Shown here one piece after another: positions 17,058 to 25,501 of a DNA stretch of 64,000 bases. The notes beneath the pieces were generated by a model, which was not told the DNA's origin, did no database searches, and was given only the letters and a program-made list of their open reading frames with translations. This DNA is from Bacillota bacterium (GTDB lineage: Bacteria > Bacillota > Clostridia > Oscillospirales > Ruminococcaceae), in the NCBI GenBank assembly GCA_023433405.1, contig JAEZCT010000083.1:1-64000 (forward strand), written 5' to 3'. The translations under genes were made by a program, and so were the position numbers. Each line of letters starts with the position of its first letter. Within the stretch, counting starts at the first letter, position 1.

Positions 17058-18077
17058 TTAAAACTGCCCGAGGAAGCGCACATCGTTCTCATACAAAAGA
17101 CGCAGGTCGTCGATGTTATAGCGCCGCATAACGATGCGCTCAAGACCTATGCCAAAGGCAAACCCGCTGTACTCCTCCGGGTCGATGCCGCAGATGGACA
17201 GCACCTTGGGGTGAACCATGCCGCAGCCTAGAATCTCAATCCAGCCCTCGCCCTTACACAGGCGGCAGCCGGCACCCTGACAGGAAAAGCACATAATATC
17301 CACCTCGGCCGACGGCTCGGTGAAGGGGAAATGATGGGGGCGAAAACGGGTCACCACATCCTTGCCGTATAAGGCCTTGGCCAATGTATCGAGCGTACCC
17401 TTTAAATCCGCCATTGTAATGCCCTTATCCACCACCAGTCCCTCAATTTGATGGAACAGGGGGGAGTGGTTCGCGTCCACAGCGTCGGAGCGGTACACCC
17501 GTCCGGGGGCAATGATGCGAATGGGGGGCTTCTTTTTTTCCATGGTGCGCACCTGCACCGGGGAGGTGGAGGTGCGAAGCATGATATTGTCGGCGATATA
17601 AAACGTATCCTGCGTATCCCGGGCAGGGTGGTCCTGTGGCAGGTTTAACGCCTCAAAGTTGTAGTAGTCGTATTCCACCTCAGGCCCCTCCGAGACGGAA
17701 AAGCCCATGCCCAGAAATATCTCTGTCACCTCATCCAGCACCGCGTTAAGGGGGTGCTTTTTGCCTATGCCGTGGCGTTCGCCCGGCATGGTGACATCAA
17801 TGCGCTCGGCGGTCAGCGCCCTTTCCCGCTCCTTTTCCTTAAGCTCTGCGGCAAACTGCTCAATGCGCGCCTCAATATCGCCGCGAATTTCGTTGGCCAG
17901 CTGCCCGATAACAGGGCGTTCCTCCGCGCTTAAAGCGCCCATTTGCTTGAGGATTGCCGTCAGCTCTCCCTTTTTGCCGAGGTACTTTACCCGCAGCCCA
18001 TCCAGCGAAACTAAATCGCCGATGCGCGCAAGCTCCTCCAGCGCGTTCTTTTTAATCTGTTCAATTGCCTGTTTCAT
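17058..18077 (-). CDS. pheS: phenylalanyl-tRNA synthetase alpha subunit
   Basis: PheS is the catalytic subunit of phenylalanyl-tRNA synthetase. The 339-aa protein begins with the tRNA-contacting coiled coil (to about residue 90), then the class II core: [18 protein letters not shown] (motif 1), [23 protein letters not shown] (motif 2) and [16 protein letters not shown] (motif 3). A four-Cys cluster ([12 protein letters not shown]) precedes motif 3, as in many bacterial PheS. The chosen ATG gives the family length; a longer frame reaches into the leader. Its expression is controlled by the T-box between 18121 and 18446. Confidence 0.97.
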   Translation of the reverse strand: MKQAIEQIKKNALEELARIGDLVSLDGLRVKYLGKKGELTAILKQMGALSAEERPVIGQLANEIRGDIEARIEQFAAELKEKERERALTAERIDVTMPGERHGIGKKHPLNAVLDEVTEIFLGMGFSVSEGPEVEYDYYNFEALNLPQDHPARDTQDTFYIADNIMLRTSTSPVQVRTMEKKKPPIRIIAPGRVYRSDAVDANHSPLFHQIEGLVVDKGITMADLKGTLDTLAKALYGKDVVTRFRPHHFPFTEPSAEVDIMCFSCQGAGCRLCKGEGWIEILGCGMVHPKVLSICGIDPEEYSGFAFGIGLERIVMRRYNIDDLRLLYENDVRFLGQF

Positions 18078-18120
18078 AATTTCAAGAACCCGTCCTTTCC
18101 CTTTTTTATCCATTTTCGCC

Positions 18121-18446
18121 AGGGCAACAAAAAAGACCTTCGCCCCCGCAAGGTACGCGAACGCGACCTATGGGGCGAAAGCCGTAACGACCTCCGTGAT
18201 ACCACCCAAATTCCTGCTCCGGTTGGGTAACCGAAAAAGAGCAAACACTCTCTGTGCCTGTAACGGGGCAAACCGTCGGCACCTACTGGGGAACGCCGCA
18301 CCATGGTGCAATCCCGTTCAGCGCCGCCGCTCGTGAGTGAACTTCACAGAAAAAGAATCGTCCGGCGCGCTTTCAGCCAAGCGGCGCGCACTCTCTGTTA
18401 TGCGTCCTTTTAACCGTTACTCTCTCAGTCGGCACGTTATCTCGTT
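18121..18446 (-). promoter_or_regulatory. T-box riboswitch, phenylalanine-responsive
   Basis: Uncharged tRNA-Phe binds such leaders and prevents transcription termination. On the minus strand the T-box core GGGTGGTATCACGGAGG is at 18207-18191. The terminator follows: CTTTCGCCCC pairs with GGGGGCGAAGG, then TTTTTT (18180-18126). In stem I the loop GTGAAGTTCACTCAC carries a UUC phenylalanine specifier at 18341-18339. The pheST genes follow directly. Confidence 0.93.
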
Positions 18447-18452
18447 TTCTAG

Positions 18453-18481
18453 ATTCTAGCACATCCCGCGCTGTCTTGCAA
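18453..18481 (-). promoter_or_regulatory. sigma-A promoter of the pheST T-box transcript
   Basis: On the minus strand TTGCAA (18481-18476) and TAGAAT (18458-18453) are separated by 17 bp, placing the start near 18446. Confidence 0.75.
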
Positions 18482-18589
18482 TACCCGCACCGCAAAAATC
18501 CGTCTTGGGGTCGCTTGTACCGCATTCCTACCAGGCCTTGTATGAAAAATCGATGCTCCTACACTTTTTGACTGCTTCGCAGTGAGTAA

Positions 18590-18689
18590 TACTAATCTCC
18601 TCAAAAAGAGTCGATAAAAATCCGCGTGAAAACCCATAAATTAAAGCTTTTCACTTGATTTTTATACTCTTTTAAATCGGATATTAGTA
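18590..18689 (-). mobile_element. 100-bp palindromic MITE, copy 3
   Basis: Exactly 100 bp in reverse orientation (TACTAATCTCC to GGATATTAGTA). Target duplications TAA lie at 18587-18589 and 18690-18692. A 33-bp mini-palindrome with the same tips adjoins it. Confidence 0.92.
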
Positions 18690-18692
18690 TAA

Positions 18693-18725
18693 TACTAATC
18701 CCCTCAGAATTTGAGGGGATTAGTA
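18693..18725. repeat. 33-bp mini-palindrome sharing the MITE tips
   Basis: TACTAATCCCCTCA-gaatt-TGAGGGGATTAGTA: both arms equal one terminal sequence seen in MITE copies 5 and 8. It abuts the target duplication of copy 3 and lies just past the acetyltransferase stop, so it could also act as a transcript-end hairpin. Confidence 0.6.
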
Positions 18726-18739
18726 GGAAAAACCTTCTT

Positions 18740-19045
18740 TCATTCCCGCGCCAGCTGGTCGGCATAGCCGCTGTTTTTCTCAAACCACTTTACGGCATAG
18801 GAGCAGGTGGGCACAATTCGCTTGCCTTTTGCGCGCAGGTGGTCGGCGGCGGCGCGCAAAAGCTGGTCCGCAATGCCCTGCCCCCGTAGGGAGACATCCA
18901 CAAAGGTGTGGTTAAGGTTCGCGGTGGTCTCCGACTCCGCGGGAAAGGTAACCTCGGCGACCAGCTTGCCATCCTCATCGAGTAGGTAAATGCGTTCTTC
19001 CTCGTACAAAAAGCCCGGTGTGCCTGCTTCGTTTTGATGTTCCAT
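18740..19045 (-). CDS. small GNAT-family N-acetyltransferase (YjdJ/NATD1 type)
   Basis: The 101-aa product fits the short GNAT-like family: ERIYLLDEDGKLVAEVTFP, then the beta-strand block NLNHTFVDVSLRGQGIADQLLRAAADHLRAKGKRIVPTCSYAVKWFEKN. The RGQGIA loop is the acetyl-CoA phosphate-binding motif, and the C-terminal TCSYAVKWFEKNSGYADQL pattern is diagnostic of the subfamily. Such proteins are thought to acetylate small molecules or protein N-termini; the substrate is unknown. GAAAGGACG precedes the ATG. It lies 58 bp downstream of sodA in the same direction and may share its transcript. Confidence 0.87.
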   Translation of the reverse strand: MEHQNEAGTPGFLYEEERIYLLDEDGKLVAEVTFPAESETTANLNHTFVDVSLRGQGIADQLLRAAADHLRAKGKRIVPTCSYAVKWFEKNSGYADQLARE

Positions 19046-19103
19046 CGTTGTTACGTCCTTTCGCTTTCAAACTCATTTTTTATGTACATCCGCCGCAAGG
19101 GGG

Positions 19104-19793
19104 CTACCTGAGACAGGTGCAGGCGTGGTAACGCCGCTCAACCTCCCGCCAGTCTACCACCTCAAACCAGTTGTCGATGTAATCCCCGCGCAGGTTATGA
19201 TACTTGAGATAGTAGGCGTGCTCCCACACATCCAGCGGCAGAATAGGGCACACGCCGGTGGTGAAGATGACATCCTGGTTCGCGGTGCTGCCAATGGTCA
19301 GCCATCCCCCCGTACAGACCGAGAGCCACGCCCACCCGGAGCCGAAGCGCCCCATGCCACTGGCCTTCATGCGCTCCTTGAGGAGGCTTACCGAGCCAAA
19401 ACTGCGGTTAATGGCCTCCAGCAGCGGACCGGAGGGAGCAGTGCCGCCCTTTTCCGGGGGAGCCATGCTTGTGAAATACATGTCGTGATTGTACACGCCG
19501 CCGCCGTTGTTGCGCACCGCCGTGCGGATGCGTTCCGGCAGGGCGGCACAGCGCGAAAGCAGGGTGGTCAGGCTTTGCTTTTGCAGCGCGGGGTAATCCT
19601 CCAGCGCCGCGTTTAGCCCCTCCACATAGGCGCGCAGATGCTTGTCGTGGTGCAGATACATGGTTTCTTCATCAATATACGGCTCCAGCGCGTCGTAGTC
19701 GTAAGGGAGTGGAAGCAGCTCATACGGGTAGCATTGGTTATCCTTTCGCGCGGTATTGTTCGGCGAAGTATTATTGGGCGAAGCATCGTTCAT
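19104..19793 (-). CDS. sodA: superoxide dismutase (Fe/Mn family)
   Basis: This enzyme dismutates superoxide in the cytosol with Fe or Mn. The metal-ligand positions are all visible: His in YLHHDKHLRAY, His in GGVYNHDMYF, and Asp and His in LPLDVWEHAYYLKYHNLRGDYIDNWFEVVDW. The GSGWAWL block is also present. The ligands are conventional; the metal cannot be told from sequence alone. The N-terminus carries a short Asn-Thr-Pro-rich extension (NNTSPNNT) from a tandem duplication. The ATG at 19793 has AAAGG ten bases upstream; a TTG six bases further out is too close. Its presence suggests at least transient exposure of the organism to oxygen. Confidence 0.95.
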   Translation of the reverse strand: MNDASPNNTSPNNTARKDNQCYPYELLPLPYDYDALEPYIDEETMYLHHDKHLRAYVEGLNAALEDYPALQKQSLTTLLSRCAALPERIRTAVRNNGGGVYNHDMYFTSMAPPEKGGTAPSGPLLEAINRSFGSVSLLKERMKASGMGRFGSGWAWLSVCTGGWLTIGSTANQDVIFTTGVCPILPLDVWEHAYYLKYHNLRGDYIDNWFEVVDWREVERRYHACTCLR

Positions 19794-19839
19794 ATACAAC
19801 CGTCCTTTCGGGGGCGTATCTGTAACTGCCGTCGCTATA

Positions 19840-19877
19840 CCCTGCCCGGCACCGGTGACAAGCGGTGCCGGGCAGGG
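19840..19877. other. 15-bp perfect hairpin upstream of sodA
   Basis: CCCTGCCCGGCACCG pairs perfectly with CGGTGCCGGGCAGGG around GTGACAAG. It lies in the probable 5' leader of sodA; role unknown, and it has no T-tract. Confidence 0.5.
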
Positions 19878-19990
19878 CAGCTACAGAATGCCCTTAGAAC
19901 AGTATATGATTGTCCTTTTCACAAGTTGCGTGAACGGCCTTGTTTTCCTCTTTTTAAGTCAAAAATGCCGTTTTTAATAACTCAAACGCC

Positions 19991-20030
19991 TAGCCGCACA
20001 GCGGCGAACCGTATCGCCGCTGTGCGGCTA
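19991..20030 (-). terminator. 17-bp perfect hairpin after the lipoprotein gene
   Basis: TAGCCGCACAGCGGCGA pairs perfectly with its complement around a 6-nt loop, downstream of the minus-strand lipoprotein gene at 20198. The T-tract is weak, so the terminator role is tentative. Confidence 0.5.
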
Positions 20031-20064
20031 AGCATGAGATTCAAGCCATGCGCATTAAAACTAA

Positions 20065-20164
20065 TACTAATATCCGATTTAAAAGAGTATAAAAATCAAG
20101 TGAAAAGCCTTAGTTTATGGGTTTTCACGCGGATTTTTATCGACTGTTTTTGAAGGGATTAGTA
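20065..20164 (+). mobile_element. 100-bp palindromic MITE, copy 4
   Basis: Exactly 100 bp, forward orientation. Target duplications are TAA (20062-20064 and 20165-20167), the only forward copy with TAA rather than TTA. A few internal changes are seen (GCCTTAGTTTATGG, GACTGTTTTTGAAGGGATTAGTA). Confidence 0.92.
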
Positions 20165-20197
20165 TAATAACCGAAGCTCACGGGTGAACAGCAGCTG

Positions 20198-20722
20198 CTA
20201 CTGCAAAAAGCTGAAGTTATAAAAATCAAGGTTTAGCTCATCCTCCGGGATGGAGAGAGAAAGGGCGTTACCGTTCTGACGGTCCAGCACAAGCTCAAAC
20301 TGGGTGGTATCGGTCTGCCCTAAAATCTTAATAGCGTCGCCGGTGTCCTCTATTGTCACACCGCTGTCAGCCAGCGATTTATTAAGGGAGGAGATAAGCA
20401 GGGAGGAAAGCGCCTGCCCCGGCACGGAATCGGGCGACACGGAAAAGCTCAGGCTGCCGTAGTTGACGGTTACCAGCTCCCCGTCGTAATCAAACGAAAG
20501 GTCCTTTAGGCTTGCGGGGCTGTCGAAGGTCACAAGGCACCGCCCCTCCTCCTTTAATAATTCAATATCCGCCTTGATATCCTGATACTGAACCACCGCT
20601 CGGGTATTGTAGGAGGAATTAAGGTTTTCCGTCACCCTTTCGGGCGATGGCTTTACCGCCCCGCAGGAGCACAGGGCGCAAAAAGCCACCGCCGCCGCAA
20701 AACAGGTTAACACCTTTTTCAT
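20198..20722 (-). CDS. predicted lipoprotein, function unknown
   Basis: A 174-aa secreted lipoprotein: the signal peptide MKKVLTCFAAAVAFCALCSC ends in a lipobox with the acylated Cys at position 20. The mature part is beta-rich, with SYNTRAVVQYQDIKADIELLKEEGRCLVTFDSPASLKDLSFDYDGE and alternating hydrophobic strands, recalling the half-barrel of LolA/LppX-like carriers. This is fold-level guesswork, and no ligand is known. Start supported by GGGAGG. It follows the nnrD/E gene by 48 bp in the same direction and is probably its operon partner. Confidence 0.82.
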   Translation of the reverse strand: MKKVLTCFAAAVAFCALCSCGAVKPSPERVTENLNSSYNTRAVVQYQDIKADIELLKEEGRCLVTFDSPASLKDLSFDYDGELVTVNYGSLSFSVSPDSVPGQALSSLLISSLNKSLADSGVTIEDTGDAIKILGQTDTTQFELVLDRQNGNALSLSIPEDELNLDFYNFSFLQ

Positions 20723-20770
20723 TCGATTTTACCTCCCTTGGTATTACCCGGTTTCCCGCACGGGGAAACG

Positions 20771-22318
20771 TTACGGCGTTTCCAGGGCGGCAAATACCGG
20801 ATGCAGGTCACACAACACGTCCGAAGGCTGCATAGAGGTCTTGGAGAGTCGGCGCGCGGTCAGCTCTGCCGCCTGAGAATGCACATAAACACCGCAGACA
20901 GCTGCATCCCGGGTGCAATAACCCTGAGCCAGCAGCCCGCCCACTATACCCGCAAGCAGGTCGCCGCTTCCCCCCTTTGCAAGGCCGGAATTGGGGGCGT
21001 GGCAAAGGTATACGCTTTGGTCGGGCTGCGCCACAACGGTGTAAGCGCCCTTAAGCACCAGCGTTACTCGATGCCTTGCGGCAAACTCCCGGGCAAGAGC
21101 TACGCGGTTTTGCGCAATTTCCTCAATGGGGTATCCCGTCAGGCGGGAGAACTCCCCGTAATGCGGGGTTAGCACCATGCCATGTTTTGCCTGTTCCATT
21201 ATATTTATGTCACCGCACAGTGCGTTTATACCATCCGCGTCCAAAATCATTGGGCCTTCCGCCTGTTCCGCCACCGCCCGCAGAGCGGTTTGAATGCCTG
21301 CGCCCTGTTTTACCCCGCAGCCGAACAGACAGGCACTTTTACCCTTGAGCGCCGCGCACAACGCCGGCACCGCGTCGGAGGACAGCGTTCCCTCCTCTGT
21401 TTCGGGCATTGGCAGCATCACCTGCTCCACGAGATGGGCGGACAGGGAAAAAAGAACCGAGCGGGGCGCCGCCAGATACACAAGCCCCGCGCCGCTGCGC
21501 GAGGCAGCGCTTGCCGCGAGCACCGCCGCGCCCGTCATGCCAAGGCTGCCCGCAACCGCAAGCAGCTTGCCAAAGCTGCCTTTATGGGAGTCATCCGGAC
21601 GCTTGTGAAACATAGAGGCGGCAAGCTCCCTGTCAATCAGGTAGGTATTCGCCCCCGTGCCGGCGTACACCTCCTCGGCAATGCCCAGCTCGCACACCTC
21701 CACATCCCCCAGCTGACGGGCGGCGTCGGGGTTGATATGGGCGGGCTTAAGACAGCCAAACGCAACAGTGCAATCGGCGCGAAAGCTTCTGCCGCCTGCC
21801 TGCGTTTCCCCCGTATCGGCGTTGATGCCGCTTGGGATGTCCAGAGCATAGATTTTTGCCTTGGAGAGGGCGCACATCTCCGCCAGAAAGCCGCAGTCCT
21901 CAGGCAGCGTGCCGCGAAAGCCTGTGCCAAACAGCGCATCTACCAGAATGTTTGCCTCTAAAATCAGCGCGCCCATTGCGGGGCGGTTTTCGCGCAACGG
22001 CAAAATGGAGACGGGCTGAGCGCGCAGCAGGCGCAGCATCTCCCTCGCCTCCTCCGAGCGGGGATCGCCGCCCGCAAGCACCGCAGTTACATCCCCACCC
22101 GCCAAGGCAAGCCTGCGGGCAACCACAAAGCCGTCCCCGCCGTTGTTGCCCTCTCCGCACAGCACGACACAGCGCTTGCCCGCAAGAGACTCCTCCCGTC
22201 GGGCGAGGATGGCGAAGGCTCCCGCCCCCGCGTTCTCCATCAGGCGCAGATAGGTTTGTCCGTGGTCAAGGGAGGCCCGCTCCGCCTCTCGCATCTGCCG
22301 GCTGGTCAGAATTCTCAT
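20771..22318 (-). CDS. nnr: bifunctional NAD(P)H-hydrate epimerase / ADP-dependent dehydratase
   Basis: This metabolite-repair enzyme restores NADH and NADPH from their hydrated forms. The 515-aa chain is the usual fusion. The N-terminal YjeF_N epimerase domain (about 1-215) has GEGNNGGDGFVVARRL and DALFGTGFRG. The C-terminal ribokinase-like dehydratase domain (about 230-505) has KGSFGKLLAVAGSLGMTGA, LTPHYGEFSRLTG, LVLKGAYTVVA and the nucleotide-site motif AKGGSGDLLAGIVGGLLAQG. AAGGAGAG precedes the ATG. acpS lies upstream in the same direction, a common Firmicute neighbourhood, but here the broken DUF3788 gene stands between them. Confidence 0.95.
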   Translation of the reverse strand: MRILTSRQMREAERASLDHGQTYLRLMENAGAGAFAILARREESLAGKRCVVLCGEGNNGGDGFVVARRLALAGGDVTAVLAGGDPRSEEAREMLRLLRAQPVSILPLRENRPAMGALILEANILVDALFGTGFRGTLPEDCGFLAEMCALSKAKIYALDIPSGINADTGETQAGGRSFRADCTVAFGCLKPAHINPDAARQLGDVEVCELGIAEEVYAGTGANTYLIDRELAASMFHKRPDDSHKGSFGKLLAVAGSLGMTGAAVLAASAASRSGAGLVYLAAPRSVLFSLSAHLVEQVMLPMPETEEGTLSSDAVPALCAALKGKSACLFGCGVKQGAGIQTALRAVAEQAEGPMILDADGINALCGDINIMEQAKHGMVLTPHYGEFSRLTGYPIEEIAQNRVALAREFAARHRVTLVLKGAYTVVAQPDQSVYLCHAPNSGLAKGGSGDLLAGIVGGLLAQGYCTRDAAVCGVYVHSQAAELTARRLSKTSMQPSDVLCDLHPVFAALETP

Positions 22319-22416
22319 CTGCTACTCTCCTTTTGCCGTTGTTGGGATGCCGCTAAAGGCTCACCCTGCCATCCCGATAAACCAGGCTCCAACTGGAATC
22401 AGGATAAGCGCAGCCC

Positions 22417-23320
22417 TTAAGGATACTTCTCACCGGTGCTCTTTATTTTGTCAAAGCGCTCTTTGCCGCAGTATGGCAGCACAAACTGCTCCAACTCCTC
22501 GTAGGTAAGCCCCAGGTTGCATCTGCCTGAATTTATAAAATTGTTGGTTGTTATTATGCATTCATGATAATTACACTCGATACAGCTTTGGTGGCCGCGG
22601 GAATCGGTGCATTTTGCGGCTTCACAGTCGTCATGGCAGCCCTTGCAGATTTCGGCGGAATAATCGGTCTCATCCTCGGGATTTGCGGAGTGATAGCACC
22701 TGCAGTCTCCCTGCTGGAAAATCAGATTGCCCTTTGCCGTGGTGTTGTTGCTCTCATGCAACAGGCAAGCGTCACAGCGGTTCCCGCATTTACCCATAAC
22801 GATACGGGAAAGCTCCTCCTTTTTACGGTTCGGCTTTTTCTTCAGGGCTATCATTTGAATCAGCGGCTTTACCAGCTCCCCGTGATGAACGTCAATAAAC
22901 ATCCATTTTCCATCGTGGTAGGTTTTGCTGTTTTGATAGTATTCCAATATGGGCGGCGGGAACTCGTTTTGCCGTTCTTCAAACAATGCCCTCTCCTGCT
23001 TGCCATAAATAATACTAATCCCCTCAAAAAGAGTCGATAAAAATCCGCGTGAAAACCCATAAATTAAAGCTTTTCACTTGATTTTTATACTCTTTTAAAT
23101 CGGATATTAGTATAAGCAGCACAGTAAAATATCCGTCTCGTATATATAATGTAACCAGAGTTTTGCCGCTTCTTCGGAATTTAAACTCATCCTTATCATT
23201 CCACAGCTCGTCCATTATGTAGTGGGTACGAACATACGCCACAAGCTCCACCCACGCGGGCGCGGACTCCCTGAGCATCCCTTCTACCTCTGAAAACGGT
23301 TTTACGCTCATTTCCATCAC
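22417..23320 (-). pseudogene. DUF3788/DUF3795-type gene interrupted by a 100-bp MITE
   Basis: Two pieces of one gene flank MITE copy 5. The 5' piece (23320 to 23113) encodes VKPFSEVEGMLRESAPAWVELVAYV to KTLVTLYIRDGYFTVLL. The 3' piece (23009 to 22417) continues YGKQERALFEERQNEFPPP. Deleting the element and one TAA copy rejoins the frame as ...FTVLL-IYGKQERALF..., which is how intact DUF3788 proteins read. The C-terminal part is Cys-rich (CGNRCDACLLHE, CRCYHSANPE, CKGCHDDCEAAKC, CIECNYHEC) and resembles DUF3795. The insert adds 103 bp and causes a frameshift; the 3' piece could still be translated from an internal Met. Function is unknown. Confidence 0.88.
23013..23112 (-). mobile_element. 100-bp palindromic MITE, copy 5 (inside a gene)
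   Basis: Exactly 100 bp, reverse orientation. Target duplications TAA lie at 23010-23012 and 23113-23115. It splits a DUF3788/DUF3795 gene, giving direct evidence of past transposition. Confidence 0.95.
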
Positions 23321-23324
23321 TCCC

Positions 23325-23702
23325 TCATTCCTTCATTTTCGCCGGATAGGCAATCACAAACGCCAGCGCAAGCCCCTCGGTATGGCTCAGGCTGACGGAA
23401 AAGCAAAGCTCCCTCCTTTCTGCCGCCTCCTTGGCCTTGCCCGAAAGGGATAAATAGGGTGCGCCAAGCTCATCCCGCAGCACCGATATATCGCGCAGGG
23501 CAAAGCCCCGCAGACCGGTTCCCATCGCCTTGCTAAAGGCCTCCTTGCCCGCCCAGTTTGCGGCTATGGTGGCGGCGCTATTGCCGCGCGCCTCAAACAG
23601 GCTAATTTCCTCACGCGAAAATACCCTCGTTAAAAAACGAGGGTTTTTTACACTTTTTTCAATTCGGGCAATACTACATAAGTCCGTTCCGCTGTAAATC
23701 AT
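23325..23702 (-). CDS. acpS: holo-[acyl-carrier-protein] synthase
   Basis: AcpS transfers 4'-phosphopantetheine from CoA to apo-ACP for fatty-acid synthesis. The 125-aa protein has the family signatures GTDLCSIARIE (magnesium-binding Asp) at the N-terminus, the central WAGKEAFSKAMGTG (Glu/Lys active site) and the C-terminal VSLSHTEGLALAFVIA. Length and layout are standard for the trimeric enzyme. It begins inside the end of the upstream membrane-protein gene (29-bp overlap) and ends 4 bp before the broken DUF3788 gene, so the three form a tight transcript. Confidence 0.95.
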   Translation of the reverse strand: MIYSGTDLCSIARIEKSVKNPRFLTRVFSREEISLFEARGNSAATIAANWAGKEAFSKAMGTGLRGFALRDISVLRDELGAPYLSLSGKAKEAAERRELCFSVSLSHTEGLALAFVIAYPAKMKE

Positions 23703-24213
23703 TTTGCAATAGTCTTGGCAAATAAGGCTTCATCGCTGCCAGCATCTTCTCGGTGGGGTTAAACACCACCAGAGTTTTGCCGAAGTTTACGCTGTTATAA
23801 ACCACATACCAATTGTTCTCCTCGTCGTTTTGGTCGGCGCAGGCAAAGACCTTTGTTTTAAAGGTAGTATGGGTATGAGCGGCCGCCTTATACTTGCCAA
23901 TGCCCTCCACCTGACGGCACACAATGGTAATGAGGCGCTTGCGCTTACGCTGGGCGACGATACGGTCAATATCGATCTCGCCGTTGGTAAAGGAGTATTC
24001 AAACTCCACGTTCTGCGCGGTAAGCAGGTACCATCCCCCGTAGCCAACGCCCACCAGCGCGGCGATGGCAATCATAGAAAAATCGCCCAACATGGTGGAG
24101 AGGATAAACAGCACCGCCATCAGCACCAGACCAAGGATGACAATACCGGATTTAAGCAGGGCGGTTATTACCGTTGATTTTCGTTTTACGAGATGCTCAA
24201 TAAAGACGTCCAT
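23674..24213 (-). CDS. DUF6106-like membrane protein
   Basis: The 179-aa protein has two hydrophobic helices near the N-terminus (about residues 18-66: STVITALLKSGIVILGLVLMAVLFILSTML and MIAIAALVGVGYGGWYLL). A soluble domain follows, with VEFEYSFTNGEIDIDRIVAQRKRKRLITIVCRQVEGIGKY and ends VFNPTEKMLAAMKPYLPRLLQNDL. The NGEIDID...RKRKRL pattern recurs in a small family of Clostridia membrane proteins; function unknown. MDVFIEHLVKRK is chosen as start because AAAGGGG lies eight bases upstream; the frame is open further out. It overlaps acpS by 29 bp. Confidence 0.8.
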   Translation of the reverse strand: MDVFIEHLVKRKSTVITALLKSGIVILGLVLMAVLFILSTMLGDFSMIAIAALVGVGYGGWYLLTAQNVEFEYSFTNGEIDIDRIVAQRKRKRLITIVCRQVEGIGKYKAAAHTHTTFKTKVFACADQNDEENNWYVVYNSVNFGKTLVVFNPTEKMLAAMKPYLPRLLQNDLQRNGLM

Positions 24214-24454
24214 TGTCATAACCCCTTTTAACATATAGAGCGGCAGCCGGTGTATTGAGCTGCTGCAATCTAACACATGACACACCGTCGCGCTGTAGTT
24301 TTATTAAATTATAGCATACCGCACCACCTTATTCAACAAAGTGGCCGTTTTGTTATCAAAAAAGTAATAACTGCCGGTTATTGCCCTGTAAACGGAGGCA
24401 TTATGCAAGGGTGCTGGGAACGTTTTGCGCTTTCTTACCTTATATATGGGGGCA

Positions 24455-25063
24455 TTATTGCACCGAGGGTTCAAACAGCGCTATGGTCTCCACCACATCC
24501 TTCACCCCGTCATATAGGGTGCGGTACACTGTCAGCGACTGCTCGCTCAGGCCATCCTCGCTGCGGGGCGGCTTGCTTTGGTAATACACCAGCCCCTCCC
24601 TTTCGCCGAGCAGGGTGTTTTCCTGAAAGCCGGTGACGTCAGAAATCTCCTTGCCCGCAACCGCTGTTTTCTCATAGGCGGTAATGACAAACACCGCCCG
24701 AATTGAGGTGTAGATTTCATTTATCCTCGCCGTATACTCTGCCGCCTCCATTTCACCCTTAGCTTGAGAAAGCTCCTCGATATCCTCGAGCATTTCAAAG
24801 GGCATAAAGTCTGCGTAAAGCTTATGAAAATACGGCGTGCCGTCCGCTTCCTCTCCGTGCTTCGTCTCACTCGTGGCAAACACCCCTTGTGCGGCATATT
24901 CCGAGTACGATGTTGGGAAAACAAGCGAATAGCCTCCATCCAAAAAGTTCTGTTCGCTGCCGCCCGACTTAACCTCCCCTGCGTTTTGGGCGCCCGTGCT
25001 TGCGCAGGAAGCGAAAATCAGCGCGGATGCAAGCGCCGCGGCAGAGCATTTAAGCAGATTCAT
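24455..25063 (-). CDS. predicted lipoprotein of unknown function
   Basis: The 202-aa secreted lipoprotein has a signal peptide MNLLKCSAAALASALIFASC with the lipobox Cys near residue 20. The mature part begins with a Ser/Gly-rich stretch, followed by NFLDGGYSLVFPTSYSEYAAQGVFATSETKHG and an alpha/beta region (EYTARINEIYTSIRAVFVITAYEK, LLGEREGLVYYQSKPP) that recalls PsbP-like single-domain lipoproteins. I infer no function. A strong AAGGAGG upstream fixes the ATG; the open frame extends further but without a site. It diverges from the large amidase gene. Confidence 0.8.
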   Translation of the reverse strand: MNLLKCSAAALASALIFASCASTGAQNAGEVKSGGSEQNFLDGGYSLVFPTSYSEYAAQGVFATSETKHGEEADGTPYFHKLYADFMPFEMLEDIEELSQAKGEMEAAEYTARINEIYTSIRAVFVITAYEKTAVAGKEISDVTGFQENTLLGEREGLVYYQSKPPRSEDGLSEQSLTVYRTLYDGVKDVVETIALFEPSVQ

Positions 25064-25326
25064 GGTGTATTCCTCCTTATAATCGGGTTGAAAAGTCCCA
25101 TCTTTGCTGTTGAATTGAAGGGTAAATAATGGTATAATTTTGCCCAATTCTTGTCGTTTTTTCTGTTTTATTATATCGCGGCAGAATTGCCCCGTCAATG
25201 ACCGGATGATTTTGCGGCTCCTTCGGAGAGCCTCTCAAATGATAACCACGTCAGCCTAATCGGATAAGGGCGTAAAAAATATGGAATTAACACAAATCTC
25301 CTAACATTATCCGTCGAAATTTATGC

Positions 25327-25501
25327 TATAATAGTTGGTAAGTAGCGAGACGGAATTGGACTAAAATCCCATGTTTGCTCTATGCGTGGGAAAATTCTCC
25401 GCCTTCGCAGGAAAACCGGGTGGATTCGACACAAAGAATATATGGGCATTATTTTACACGAGGTCTTATGGTAAGAATTCGTGCTAACGGGGTGACAAAG
25501 T
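25327..25501 (+). promoter_or_regulatory. promoter -10 and long unidentified leader of the amidase gene
   Basis: A perfect TATAAT (25327-25332) lies about 170 nt before the start codon, with a weak -35 (TAACAT). The leader contains possible pairings (ATCCCATG with GCGTGGGA; TCTCCGCC with GGAAAACCGGG). I could not assign it to a known riboswitch class. Confidence 0.4.

Noticed and set aside
23024..23320. 98-aa frame reading from the DUF3788 start into the MITE
   Set aside because: The C-terminal 29 residues are translated transposon; treated as part of the pseudogene.
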